In this document: one piece after another, positions 54,609-62,758 of the stretch | Layout of the letters: every line of letters begins with the position of its first letter | How positions within the stretch are numbered: the stretch's first letter is position 1 | Position numbers and translations under genes: made by a program | Notes under the pieces: model-generated | Told to the model about the DNA's origin: nothing | The model's input: only the letters and a program-made list of their open reading frames with translations | Database searches by the model: none | Source: Acidimicrobiales bacterium | Lineage (GTDB): Bacteria > Actinomycetota > Acidimicrobiia > Acidimicrobiales > SZUA-35 | DNA length: 64,000 nt | Direction: 5' to 3' | NCBI GenBank assembly: GCA_028285495.1 | Contig: JANQPB010000044.1 | Location: forward strand, 310,001-374,000

Positions 54609-55802
54609 ATGACGTTGACCGTGACCGCCAGCAAGCCGATGCACGAGACCCACCGGGTGGCGGTCGACGGCGCCGTCGACGCCGACGGGCACATCCTCGA
54701 GCCGCCGACGCTCTGGGAGGAGTACATCGATCCTGCGTTCCGGGACCGGGCGCTGCGGATCCGGGTCGACGAGAACGGCCTGGAGGAGCTGGAGATCGAC
54801 GGCCGCCGGTCCAGGATGTCACGCCGTGGCTTCCCGTCGACCCTCGGGGCCATGGGCTACCCCGATCTGGCCGCCCTGCAGAAGGACCCCGAGCGGACGT
54901 ACCTCCGCGAGGCGCCGTACGGCACGATGGACCCGAACGAGCGGCTGGTCCTGCTCGACGCCGAGAACATCGACGTCGCCATCCTGTACACGACGGTCGG
55001 CCTGCTCTGGGAGGCCGAGGTCACCGACCCGGCGCTGGCCCAGGCCTACACCAGGGCCTACAACCGCTGGATCACCGAGTTCTGCGCCGACAGCCCCCGG
55101 CTGGTCCCCACCGCCCACCTGTCGCTGTCCGACCCGGCAGCCGCCGCGGCGGAGGCCGAGCGGGCGGTCGGCGACGGGGCGAAGGGCGTCTACGTCTGTC
55201 CCTTCACCCACGACGCCAAGCCGCTCGGCCACCCGGACCACGACGTCGTCTTCGCCACCGTCCAGGACCTCGGCGTCCCCTTCGCCATCCACCCGACCTT
55301 CGAGCCGCAGTGGACCAAGGGCGAGCGGATGGGGACGTGGGAGAACGTCAAGCAGCTCCGGCTGCTGGCCTCGGTGACGGCCTCGGACGGGGTCCGGCAC
55401 CAGTTCACGACGCTGTTCGACTACGGCGTCTTCGACCGCTTCCCCCGACTCAAGGTGCTGGTGCTCGAGTCGGGTGGCGGCTGGATCGGCTACTGGCTCG
55501 ACCGGATCGACGCCGTCTACGGCCACACGTTCATCGGCGGCCGGGTCCCGCTCGAGCACAAGCCGAGCGACTACTTCCGGGAGCGGATCTGGATCAGCTG
55601 CGACCCGGACGAGCGCACCATCCCGGCGCTGGCCGAGCGGTTCGGGGTCGAGCGGTTCCTGTGGGCGTCCGACTTCCCTCACGCCGACCACACGCCCGAA
55701 TACGTCGAGGACCTCAACGAGCTGGTGGCGTCGTTCCCCGTCGGCGAGCAGCGGGACTTCATCGGTGACAACGCCAGGCGGCTCTTCGGCCTCCAACGCT
55801 GA
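54609..55802 (+). CDS. Amidohydrolase-2 family protein
   Basis: The 397-aa TIM-barrel protein carries VDGAVDADGHILEPPTLWEEY (D-x-H ligand), PFAIHPTFEPQW (mid-barrel His), KVLVLESGGGWIGYWLDRID and FLWASDFPHADHTPEYVEDL with the catalytic Asp. It belongs to the same broad family as the gene at 11592 (decarboxylase/hydrolase of cyclic or aromatic acids) but is only distantly similar. AAAGAT five bases before the ATG may be a weak -10 for a leaderless message. Confidence 0.88.
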   Translation: MTLTVTASKPMHETHRVAVDGAVDADGHILEPPTLWEEYIDPAFRDRALRIRVDENGLEELEIDGRRSRMSRRGFPSTLGAMGYPDLAALQKDPERTYLREAPYGTMDPNERLVLLDAENIDVAILYTTVGLLWEAEVTDPALAQAYTRAYNRWITEFCADSPRLVPTAHLSLSDPAAAAAEAERAVGDGAKGVYVCPFTHDAKPLGHPDHDVVFATVQDLGVPFAIHPTFEPQWTKGERMGTWENVKQLRLLASVTASDGVRHQFTTLFDYGVFDRFPRLKVLVLESGGGWIGYWLDRIDAVYGHTFIGGRVPLEHKPSDYFRERIWISCDPDERTIPALAERFGVERFLWASDFPHADHTPEYVEDLNELVASFPVGEQRDFIGDNARRLFGLQR

Positions 55803-55886
55803 CGGGCGGGGCTCGCGCCCCGGCGCCACCACGCAGCACCGGCGGCGAGGCTCAACTCCGCGGCCGCAGGGCCGACCGGTTGATCC

Positions 55887-57149
55887 ATGGGTGAAGCCGC
55901 GTCGACGACCGTCGACGCCGACGACCGAGACCTGCGGGTCGGGCGTTTCGCCGGCCGGCTCTACGGCGCGACCGCATTCCTGACGGCCATGTGGGCCATC
56001 GGCGCCGGTCAGGTCGGGGACCCCCTGACGGTCGGCTTCGTGGTGGCCTGCGTCGGCGGGGGCCTGCTCACCCTGCTGCCGTGGGAGGGCCGAGGCCACG
56101 ATCTGGCCCGGCTGATGGTGGCGCTGGCCGGGGTGGTCTTCCTCGTCTTCTTCCCGCTCTTCGCCCGCACACCACCGCTGCTGGCCGTGCCCGTGCTGCC
56201 CGCGGCCTATGCCGGCGCCGCCGTCGACCGGCGATGGATGGCGGTGCTGCTGCCGGGGGCGTTCGCCGTCGGGTGGCTCAGGGTCGACGAGCTCGGTCCG
56301 GCCGCCGGGCTCGGGGAGATGGGCCTCTACCTGGGGACGTGGCTCCTCACCGGGAGCATGTCGGTGTGGATGCGCAACGAGGTGGCGACCGGGAACCGGG
56401 CGCTGCTCGACACGCAGGCTCAGGCCGCCGACCGGGCCGCGACCGAGGCGGAGCGCCGTGTCGCCGAGGCGACGAGGATCGAGCACGAGCTCCGGGAGCG
56501 GGTCGAGGTGGCGAGCTCGGTGCGGCGGCTGGTCGAGGACGTCCGCCGGGCCTCCGACGAGGTCGAGGGTCAGAGCACCAGCATCGCATCGTCGGTCGAC
56601 CAGTTGGCCACCGGCCTGCGGGCGACGTCGGCCACCTCGACCGAGGCGAACCGGCTCGTCGAGCGGATCGCCGACGCCGCCACCGACAGCCAGCAGCTGA
56701 TCGGCCAACTCGGCGACGCCGGGCAGCAGATCGTCGGCATCGTCGACACGATCGCCGAGCTGTCCGAGCAGACCAACCTGCTGGCCCTCAACGCCACCAT
56801 CGAGGCGGCCAGGGCCGGCGAGGCCGGCAAGGGCTTCGCCGTCGTCGCCGACGAGGTCAAGGAGCTGGCCGCCCAGACCGCCCGCTCCGCCTCCGGCATC
56901 GCCGACGTGATCGACGACGTCCAGCACCGCCTCGGGGCATCGACCGAGGCCATGGACGCCGTCAGCGCGATGGTGTCGGAACTGGAGTCGACCCAGTCGT
57001 CGCTGGAGACCGCCGTCGTCGAGCAGACCGGGGTGGTCGGTGGCATCGCCGACGCCGCCACCGCCGGGGCCAAGGCCATCGCCGACATCACCGGGGCCAT
57101 CCGGGACCTCGACCGACAGGCCGGGCGACTGTCCTCCTCCGTCGACTGA
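55887..57149 (+). CDS. Membrane chemoreceptor-like (MCP signalling domain) protein, paralogue 1
   Basis: The 420-aa protein has a hydrophobic N-terminal half (about six helices in residues 25-165, no periplasmic ligand domain), a coiled-coil (residues 170-250) and the MCP hairpin tip with IVGIVDTIAELSEQTNLLAL, NATIEAARAGEAGKGFAVVA and DEVKELAAQTARSASGIADV. No HAMP domain is evident. The membrane part may itself sense (for example membrane or redox state). No che or flagellar genes are nearby, so output could be something other than motility. A close paralogue lies at 61390. Confidence 0.85.
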   Translation: MGEAASTTVDADDRDLRVGRFAGRLYGATAFLTAMWAIGAGQVGDPLTVGFVVACVGGGLLTLLPWEGRGHDLARLMVALAGVVFLVFFPLFARTPPLLAVPVLPAAYAGAAVDRRWMAVLLPGAFAVGWLRVDELGPAAGLGEMGLYLGTWLLTGSMSVWMRNEVATGNRALLDTQAQAADRAATEAERRVAEATRIEHELRERVEVASSVRRLVEDVRRASDEVEGQSTSIASSVDQLATGLRATSATSTEANRLVERIADAATDSQQLIGQLGDAGQQIVGIVDTIAELSEQTNLLALNATIEAARAGEAGKGFAVVADEVKELAAQTARSASGIADVIDDVQHRLGASTEAMDAVSAMVSELESTQSSLETAVVEQTGVVGGIADAATAGAKAIADITGAIRDLDRQAGRLSSSVD

Positions 57150-57276
57150 GTCGGCGACGGTCGGCCGATCCGGGGCGCCGACCGGCCGGGGCCCGACCCG
57201 ACCCCGACCGGAGAGATCGAGGTGCGGGCCGGGGGCCGTGGCGACGTCGCGGTGCGACCGGTTGGCGGCCGCAGCG

Positions 57277-59115
57277 TCAGCTCCCGACGATGCCGCCGTC
57301 CTTCTTCGTGATGACAAACGTGGCATCGCGGGGGATGGTCGCCCCATCCGGCGTCTCGTTCATGACCGGGAAATTGGTCAGGTTCGGGTCGCCGTTGCCC
57401 GGGTGCTGACTGTTGGCGAACATGATCCGCTGGTTCGGCGTGTAGGCGATGCCGGTGATCTCGTCACCGGCGACGCCGGTCAGCAGCCGGCGGAGGTCGC
57501 CGGTCCGGAGATCGGCCACCATGATCTGGTTGTTCAGGCCGTCCTTCTGGCCACCGTCGGTCTCGATGAAGAGCCGGCCGTGCTTGTCGGCCCACAGCCC
57601 GTCCGGGTCGGAGAACGTGTCGTCGGTGCCGTGGGTGTCCTGGGCGAAGAGGTAGATGTCCCACTCGAACTCCAGGCCGGTGTTGCGCCTGGTGTCGGTC
57701 CACCTGATGATGTGACCGTCCGCATTGGGCGCCAGCGGGTTGGCCGCATTGGGCTCGATCCGGCGCGAGTTGTTGGTGAGGGTGCAGTACACGTCGCCGT
57801 TCGGGGCGACGGTGGCCCACTCCGGACGGTCCATCGGGGTGGCGCCGAGGGCGTCGGCGGCCAGCCGGGTGTCGATCAGCAGCTCGCCCTGGTCGGCGAA
57901 GAGGTTGGCCAGCACCGGGTCGGCGATGTCGAGGTGGAGCCACACACCGGTGCCGTCATCGTCGAACCGGGCGACGTAGAGGTCGCCGTCGTCGAGCGGG
58001 CTGACGCCCTCGGCCCGCATGGCCCGCCAGCTCTTGCGGGACACGTACTTGTAGATGTAGTCGAAGCGCTGGTCGTCGCCCATGTAACACACCACCTTGC
58101 CGCCGAGGCCGGTGGTGAAGGCGGCACCCTCGTGCTTGAACCGGCCCATCGCGGTGCGCTTGACCGGTGCGGTGCGTGGCTTGTTCGGGTCGATCTCGAC
58201 GCACCAGCCGAAGCGGTTGTCCTCGCCGGTGTGGTCGGGGCTCGACAGGTCGAAGCGGGGGTCGAACGTCTCCCAGCCGTAGCCGAAGCCGGTCTCGGAG
58301 AAGCCGTACCGGCTCTGGGACTCGGTCGGGGTCCACCCGCCGGTTGCGCCGAAGTAGCCGTTGAAGTTCTCCTCGCAGGTCACGTAGGTGCCCCACGGAG
58401 TGGCCCCGCTCGAGCAGTTGTTGACGGTGCCGTACGAGGGCCTCGTCGGGTCGCCGAGCGCCGGGTGTCCGGCGGCGGGACCGCTGAACGTCACCGGCGT
58501 GTTGACCGTGACGCGGCGGTTGCGGCGGTGGCCGCGAACGACCGACCACGTGCCCCGGCTGCTCTTGCGGATCTCGACCATCGAGATGCCGTGGGCGGCC
58601 TGCGACAGGCGCACGTCCTCGAGTGACTCGGGATCGTCCTTGCCGAACACGTGGGTGTTGCGGCCGAACTCGTGGTTGAGGGCCAAGGTGCCTCGACCGT
58701 TGCCTGGGCCGACGGGGAAGAAGTGCATGCCATCGTGACCGATGCCGATCTGCTTCTCCTGATCGGCCGCAGACTTCTGGCCGTTGACGTGCTCGGGGTA
58801 GGGCGGCAGGATCGGCTCGCCCCACGGGAGGATCACGTCGTACTGGTAGTCGGGTGAGATGGCCGGGTTGGGGCCGCCACCGTCGGCGATCGCCACCGGC
58901 TCGAAGTTGACCCGTGAGCGCCCGCCGGAACCGGGGGCTGTCGCCTGGTTGCCGTTGGTGGCCTGGGCCGAGACCACGGAGGGGGCCACGAACGTGGTGG
59001 CCATGGTGGCGAGACCGCCGGCGATGGCCGTCCGCCGACTGACTCGGGCGGCCAGGACGTCGGCGAACGGGCGGTTGTCGGACCGGTTGGTGGTCTCGTC
59101 GTCCTCGAGATTCAT
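57277..59115 (-). CDS. PhoX-family (DUF839) secreted phosphatase with Tat signal
   Basis: The 612-aa protein begins with a Tat leader (VSRRTAIAGGLATMATTFV, residues 24-42), followed by the PhoX beta-propeller: ALNHEFGRNTHVF, TYVTCEENFNGYFG, VVCYMGDDQRFDYIYKYVSR, NGDVYCTLTNNSRR, FSDPDGLWADKHGRLFIETD and EITGIAYTPNQRIMFANSQH. PhoX enzymes are extracellular Ca/Fe alkaline phosphatases induced by phosphate starvation. Acidic Ca/Fe ligands (Glu/Asp in CEEN and GDD) are visible. AGGAG lies seven bases before the ATG at 59115. A structured intergenic region lies upstream. Confidence 0.92.
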   Translation of the reverse strand: MNLEDDETTNRSDNRPFADVLAARVSRRTAIAGGLATMATTFVAPSVVSAQATNGNQATAPGSGGRSRVNFEPVAIADGGGPNPAISPDYQYDVILPWGEPILPPYPEHVNGQKSAADQEKQIGIGHDGMHFFPVGPGNGRGTLALNHEFGRNTHVFGKDDPESLEDVRLSQAAHGISMVEIRKSSRGTWSVVRGHRRNRRVTVNTPVTFSGPAAGHPALGDPTRPSYGTVNNCSSGATPWGTYVTCEENFNGYFGATGGWTPTESQSRYGFSETGFGYGWETFDPRFDLSSPDHTGEDNRFGWCVEIDPNKPRTAPVKRTAMGRFKHEGAAFTTGLGGKVVCYMGDDQRFDYIYKYVSRKSWRAMRAEGVSPLDDGDLYVARFDDDGTGVWLHLDIADPVLANLFADQGELLIDTRLAADALGATPMDRPEWATVAPNGDVYCTLTNNSRRIEPNAANPLAPNADGHIIRWTDTRRNTGLEFEWDIYLFAQDTHGTDDTFSDPDGLWADKHGRLFIETDGGQKDGLNNQIMVADLRTGDLRRLLTGVAGDEITGIAYTPNQRIMFANSQHPGNGDPNLTNFPVMNETPDGATIPRDATFVITKKDGGIVGS

Positions 59116-59332
59116 GAATGCTCCTGCTAACGCATCGACAATGAGGTCAATGTGTGTGTAGCAAGACGACCAGAATGCCCAGAGACAGCGGGGTGACGTC
59201 AGGGCGACTTGGCGATGAACTCCGCCACGCCTTCACGCAGCGTCACCTGTCGGCCACCCGGAGGCGGCCAGCGCGCAAGCCGGCCGACCGCGAGCGTTGG
59301 CTCGTCGGATCCCGCACGGCCCTGGGAACAAA

Positions 59333-59379
59333 CCCTGTGGGGCGCAGTCCGCAGTGCTGCCGGGACCGGCCCCACAGGG
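59333..59379. other. Long hairpin with 11-bp perfect stem
   Basis: CCCTGTGGGGC (59333-59343) pairs exactly with 59369-59379; the 25-nt loop can fold further (GTCC/GGAC). It is the strongest structure in the region and could end a transcript or form part of an RNA. Confidence 0.45.
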
Positions 59380-59414
59380 GCGGCGGCGACAGCCGATGAG
59401 GCTGCTGCTTTAGA

Positions 59415-59454
59415 GCGGGAGGAATGTCGGCGGAAACACTCCTCCCGCAGACAT
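59415..59454. other. Hairpin with pseudoknot-like interlaced stem
   Basis: GCGGGAGGA (59415-59423) pairs with TCCTCCCGC (59440-59448); the loop begins ATGTC (59424-59428), which is complementary to GACAT (59450-59454) just beyond the stem. On the plus strand CTGTTT follows, so weak termination is possible. Confidence 0.4.
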
Positions 59455-59536
59455 CTGTTTAGTAAATGGGCATCCCGATTTCAACCTCTGTAGGTGGTTT
59501 GACCCGAAAAAGGACTTCGTTCCTTTCATGCCAATT

Positions 59537-59574
59537 CGACAACTTCGTTGTCGTTGCACACGGTAACGACAACG
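59537..59574. promoter_or_regulatory. Two mutually exclusive hairpins built from CGACAAC/GTTGTCG elements
   Basis: CGACAAC (59537-59543) can pair with GTTGTCG (59547-59553), or CGTTGTCGTT (59546-59555) can pair with AACGACAACG (59565-59574). The shared central segment makes the two forms alternative, as in attenuators, and also gives three copies of a CGACAAC-like half-site that a protein could bind. It lies about 80 bp before the threonine aldolase start. Confidence 0.45.
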
Positions 59575-59638
59575 AGGATCGGCAACGTGGCGCACTCGAC
59601 CGCCGTCGCCGACCGGGTGGCGGACGGGGGGCCGGTGG

Positions 59639-59644
59639 CACAAT
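59639..59644 (+). promoter_or_regulatory. -10-like element of the threonine aldolase gene (CACAAT, 6 nt before ATG)
   Basis: CACAAT is followed by GGGCCG and the ATG at 59651. The gene at 13702 has AACAAT, GGGGCC and ATG, the same layout. Confidence 0.4.
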
Positions 59645-59650
59645 GGGCCG

Positions 59651-60652
59651 ATGATCGACCTCCGCTCCGACACCGTCAGCCGCCCATCGGCCGCCATGCG
59701 TCAGGCCATGGCCGACGCCGAGGTCGGCGACGATGTGTGGGGCGACGACCCGACGGTGGCCGAGCTCGAGCGGGTCACGGCCGAACTGCTCGGCAAGGAC
59801 GCCGCCGTGTTCGTGCCATCGGGGACCCAGAGCAACCTCTGCGCCCTGATGGCCCACTGCCAGCGGGGTGACGAGTACATCGTCGGCGACAACGCCCACA
59901 CCTACCGCTACGAGGCCGGTGGTGGCGCCGTGCTCGGGAGCATCCAGCCCCAACCGGTACCGATCCTCCCGGACGGCCGGCTCGACCTCGATCGCGTGCA
60001 GGCGGTCATCAAGCCGGCCGACCATCACTTCGCCGACAGCCGTCTCCTGTGCCTCGAGAACACCCACGACGGCAAGGTGCTGCCCCTCGACCACCAGCTC
60101 GAGGCCGCCGCCCTGGCCGAGGCCAACGGGCTCGCCCTCCACCTCGACGGGGCCAGGATGTGGAATGCGGCGGTCGCCCTCGGGGTGGCCCCCCGTGAGG
60201 TGGCGGGCCCGTTCGACACCGTCTCGGTGTGCCTGTCGAAGGGCCTCGGGGCCCCGGTCGGCTCGGTGCTGGTCGGCTCGGCCCACCTGATCGAGCGGGC
60301 CCGCAAGTGGCGGAAGATGCTCGGCGGGGGCATGCGCCAGTCCGGCGTGCTGGCTGCCGCCGGGCTCCACGCCATCGAGCACAACATCGAGCGCCTGGCC
60401 GACGACCACGCCAATGCGGCCCGCCTCGTCGATGGCCTCGGCCGGCTCGACGGGGTCGAGGTCGTCGGGCATGCCACGAACATGGCCTTCGTCCGGTTCC
60501 CCGACGGGATCGGGCTGGCCCGGGCCGTTGCCGACGACGGCCTGCTCATCGCCGAGGGTCGGCCGGTGACCCGGTTCGTCACCCACCTCGACGTGTCGGC
60601 CGACGACATCGAGACCACCATCGAGATCGTGGCCAAGCACCTCGCGGGGTGA
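59651..60652 (+). CDS. ltaE: Low-specificity L-threonine aldolase
   Basis: The 333-aa PLP enzyme matches threonine aldolases: MIDLRSDTVSRPSAAMRQAM, AEVGDDVWGDDPTVAELE, FVPSGTQSNLCALMAHCQRG, LENTHDGKVLP, LHLDGARMWNAAVALG and the PLP-binding Lys197 in SVCLSKGLGAPVGS. It cleaves L-threonine or L-allo-threonine to glycine and acetaldehyde. The Nudix gene starts 7 bp after the stop, so they form an operon. Confidence 0.93.
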   Translation: MIDLRSDTVSRPSAAMRQAMADAEVGDDVWGDDPTVAELERVTAELLGKDAAVFVPSGTQSNLCALMAHCQRGDEYIVGDNAHTYRYEAGGGAVLGSIQPQPVPILPDGRLDLDRVQAVIKPADHHFADSRLLCLENTHDGKVLPLDHQLEAAALAEANGLALHLDGARMWNAAVALGVAPREVAGPFDTVSVCLSKGLGAPVGSVLVGSAHLIERARKWRKMLGGGMRQSGVLAAAGLHAIEHNIERLADDHANAARLVDGLGRLDGVEVVGHATNMAFVRFPDGIGLARAVADDGLLIAEGRPVTRFVTHLDVSADDIETTIEIVAKHLAG

Positions 60653-60659
60653 GCGGCCG

Positions 60660-61301
60660 ATGATCGACGACTGGCGGGATCTGCAAGCACTCCTCGATCA
60701 GCGCTACGAGCCGGACCAGGCCGAGGCGGCACCCCGGGCCGCGGTGGCGGCGGTGTTCCGCCCCGCCGACAACGGCCGGCCATCGGGCGGGGCCGGCGCC
60801 GGGGCCGGTGGCCCACCGGCCGGTGGGAGCGAGCTGCTGTTCATCCAGCGGGCGGTCAAGCCGACCGACCCGTGGTCCGGGCAGATGGCCTTCCCCGGCG
60901 GGCGGGAGGAGCCGGCCGACGTCACGCCGCGCCACACCGCGGCCAGGGAGACGGCCGAGGAGATCGGTCTCGACCTCGCTCCGGCCCGCTTCCTCGGCAC
61001 GCTGAGCGAGCTCGACGGCGGGCGGGCCAACAATCGCCGGATCATCGTGTCGGCCCACGCCTGGTGGTTGCCCGGGCCGCGGCCGGCGCTCGAGCTGAAC
61101 CACGAGGTGGCCGACGTGGTCTGGGTGCCGTTGCACGAGCTGGCCAACGATCGCCGCTACGTCGACTACCGCTATCCGCTGACCGGGACGACATTCCCAG
61201 GGATCCAGCTCGACCACCCGGACCAGATCATCTGGGGACTGACCCTTCGCCTCCTGGCCGACCTCTTCGACCGGATCGACCACCCCTTCGTCACCCTCTG
61301 A
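60660..61301 (+). CDS. Nudix hydrolase, CoA pyrophosphatase-like (NudL type)
   Basis: The 213-aa product has the Nudix box from GGREEPADVTPRHTAARE to TAEEIGL, preceded by WSGQMAFPGG. The LLFIQRAVKPTDPWSGQMAF lead and a GREE start are typical of the NudL/CoA-diphosphatase group, which cleaves CoA and acyl-CoA to phosphopantetheine and 3',5'-ADP; other diphosphate substrates cannot be excluded. It is coupled to the threonine aldolase gene by 7 bp. A GC-rich low-complexity insert (residues 40-58, Gly/Ala) lies between the first strands. Confidence 0.85.
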   Translation: MIDDWRDLQALLDQRYEPDQAEAAPRAAVAAVFRPADNGRPSGGAGAGAGGPPAGGSELLFIQRAVKPTDPWSGQMAFPGGREEPADVTPRHTAARETAEEIGLDLAPARFLGTLSELDGGRANNRRIIVSAHAWWLPGPRPALELNHEVADVVWVPLHELANDRRYVDYRYPLTGTTFPGIQLDHPDQIIWGLTLRLLADLFDRIDHPFVTL

Positions 61302-61389
61302 TCGTCCGGCCGAGGCCGGGGAATCGCCGTCGCCTCGTTCAGATCTGGACGGGCCTCCCGGCGGCCCCCGTCCCGCCGACGCGAGCACC

Positions 61390-62679
61390 GTGGAGGAGGA
61401 TCAACTCGGACGCGGCTTCTACACCGAGCTCGGCCGCGTCGGCGTCGCCATCTACCTGTGGACCGCGTCGATCGGGCTGATGTGGCACCTGCTGAGCGGC
61501 ACCGCCGTCGACTGGCTGGCCGCCATGCAGGTCGCGTTCGGGCCGATCGGCGCTGCGGCGACGATCCTGTTCCCCTGGGGCGAGCGGGGACCGACGGTGA
61601 TCCGGATCAGCATCATCGGCGCGGCCGTGGTCTCGATGCTGTTGATGCCGATCTTCATCCGCGACGCCGGACTGATGATGATCCCGGTCCTCGTCGCCGG
61701 GCTCTGCGGCGTGTCGACGCCGTGGACCTGGCTCGTCGGCTACCTGGTGCCGGTCACCGCGACCCAGGGTGTGCTGCTCCACCGGGTCGACGGCGACGCT
61801 CGGGGCGCGGCGGCGACGGCGATCGCCACCTTCGCCATCGGGCTGGCGACCGGCGGCAACGGCCTGTGGCTCCGGAGCCGGATCACCCGGTCGAACGCCG
61901 AGCTGCGGGCCGTCCAGGCGGCCGAGGCCGACGCGGCCAGAGCCGAGGCCGCCCGCCAGGCCGAGGAGGCCGAGCTGGTCCGCCAGCAGATCGAGGAGCG
62001 GCGGGCGCTCAGCGCCTCCCTCCGCTCACGGGTCGAGCGGGTGACCGGGGCCTCGCAGACCGTCGAGACCGAGGCCGATCGCATCGTCGACGACATCCGG
62101 GACCTGGCCACCGCCCTGCGGGCGACGTCGGTGTCGACCGAGGAGACGGCGGGCGCCGTCGGCGAGATCGCCACCGCGGCTCAGCAGAGCAACGCCCTCG
62201 TCGAGCAGCTCGGGCTGGCCGGCCAGGAGATCGTCGGCATCGTCGACACCATCACCGACCTGTCCGAGCAGACCAACCTGCTGGCCCTCAATGCGTCGAT
62301 CGAGGCGGCCAGGGCCGGCGAGGCGGGCAAGGGCTTCGCCGTCGTGGCCGACGAGGTCAAGGGGCTGGCCCAGGAGACCGCCCGCTCGGCCGCCGAGATC
62401 GCGGGCGTGGTCGACGAGGTGCAGGGGCGGGTCGCGGAGAGCTCGAGGGCGATGGCCACGATCGCCGAGATGGTCGACGCCCTCGACGCCAGCCAGGCGA
62501 CGCTCAAGCAGACCGCCGTCGAGCAGAGCGACACGATCGAGCAGATCTCCGAGGCCGTGACCGACGAGGCCGGCAACATCGCCGAGATCGCCAAGGCCAT
62601 CTCGGACATCGAGGCCGAGGCCGGGCGGCTGTCGGCACACGGCCGGGTGCCGTCACCCGAGCCGGCCGAGCGGACCTGA
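61390..62679 (+). CDS. Membrane chemoreceptor-like (MCP signalling domain) protein, paralogue 2
   Basis: The 429-aa protein has the same plan as the one at 55887: about six hydrophobic helices (residues 15-170), a coiled coil, no HAMP, and an MCP tip with EIVGIVDTITDLSEQTNLLAL, NASIEAARAGEAGKGFAVVA and DEVKGLAQETARSAAEIAGV. The tips are almost identical in the two, while the membrane parts differ, which suggests that they share a downstream partner but sense different things. Start is the GTG at 61390. Confidence 0.85.
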   Translation: MEEDQLGRGFYTELGRVGVAIYLWTASIGLMWHLLSGTAVDWLAAMQVAFGPIGAAATILFPWGERGPTVIRISIIGAAVVSMLLMPIFIRDAGLMMIPVLVAGLCGVSTPWTWLVGYLVPVTATQGVLLHRVDGDARGAAATAIATFAIGLATGGNGLWLRSRITRSNAELRAVQAAEADAARAEAARQAEEAELVRQQIEERRALSASLRSRVERVTGASQTVETEADRIVDDIRDLATALRATSVSTEETAGAVGEIATAAQQSNALVEQLGLAGQEIVGIVDTITDLSEQTNLLALNASIEAARAGEAGKGFAVVADEVKGLAQETARSAAEIAGVVDEVQGRVAESSRAMATIAEMVDALDASQATLKQTAVEQSDTIEQISEAVTDEAGNIAEIAKAISDIEAEAGRLSAHGRVPSPEPAERT

Positions 62680-62758
62680 CGCCTCCCCAGGCGGGTCACC
62701 GGTCCGGGCCGGACCGCGTCGCCGATCGATCGCGAGCGACGTCCCGGGCGGGACGAGC

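Larger units (their letters stand above)
59116..59650. other. 535-bp gene-free region rich in inverted repeats
   Basis: No convincing coding frame is present and GC drops from about 59400. It separates the divergent PhoX and threonine aldolase genes. Structures seen: an 11-bp stem 59333-59343 with 59369-59379; a 9-bp stem 59415-59423 with 59440-59448 interlaced with ATGTC/GACAT (59424-59428 and 59450-59454), a pseudoknot-like order; and two mutually exclusive hairpins at 59537-59574. A regulatory leader, an RNA gene or operators for either divergent gene are possible. I see no clear Pho box. Confidence 0.5.

Noticed and set aside
59410..59529. 39-codon open frame on the minus strand in the intergenic region
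   Set aside because: No ribosome-binding site, poor codon bias and overlap with strong inverted repeats.
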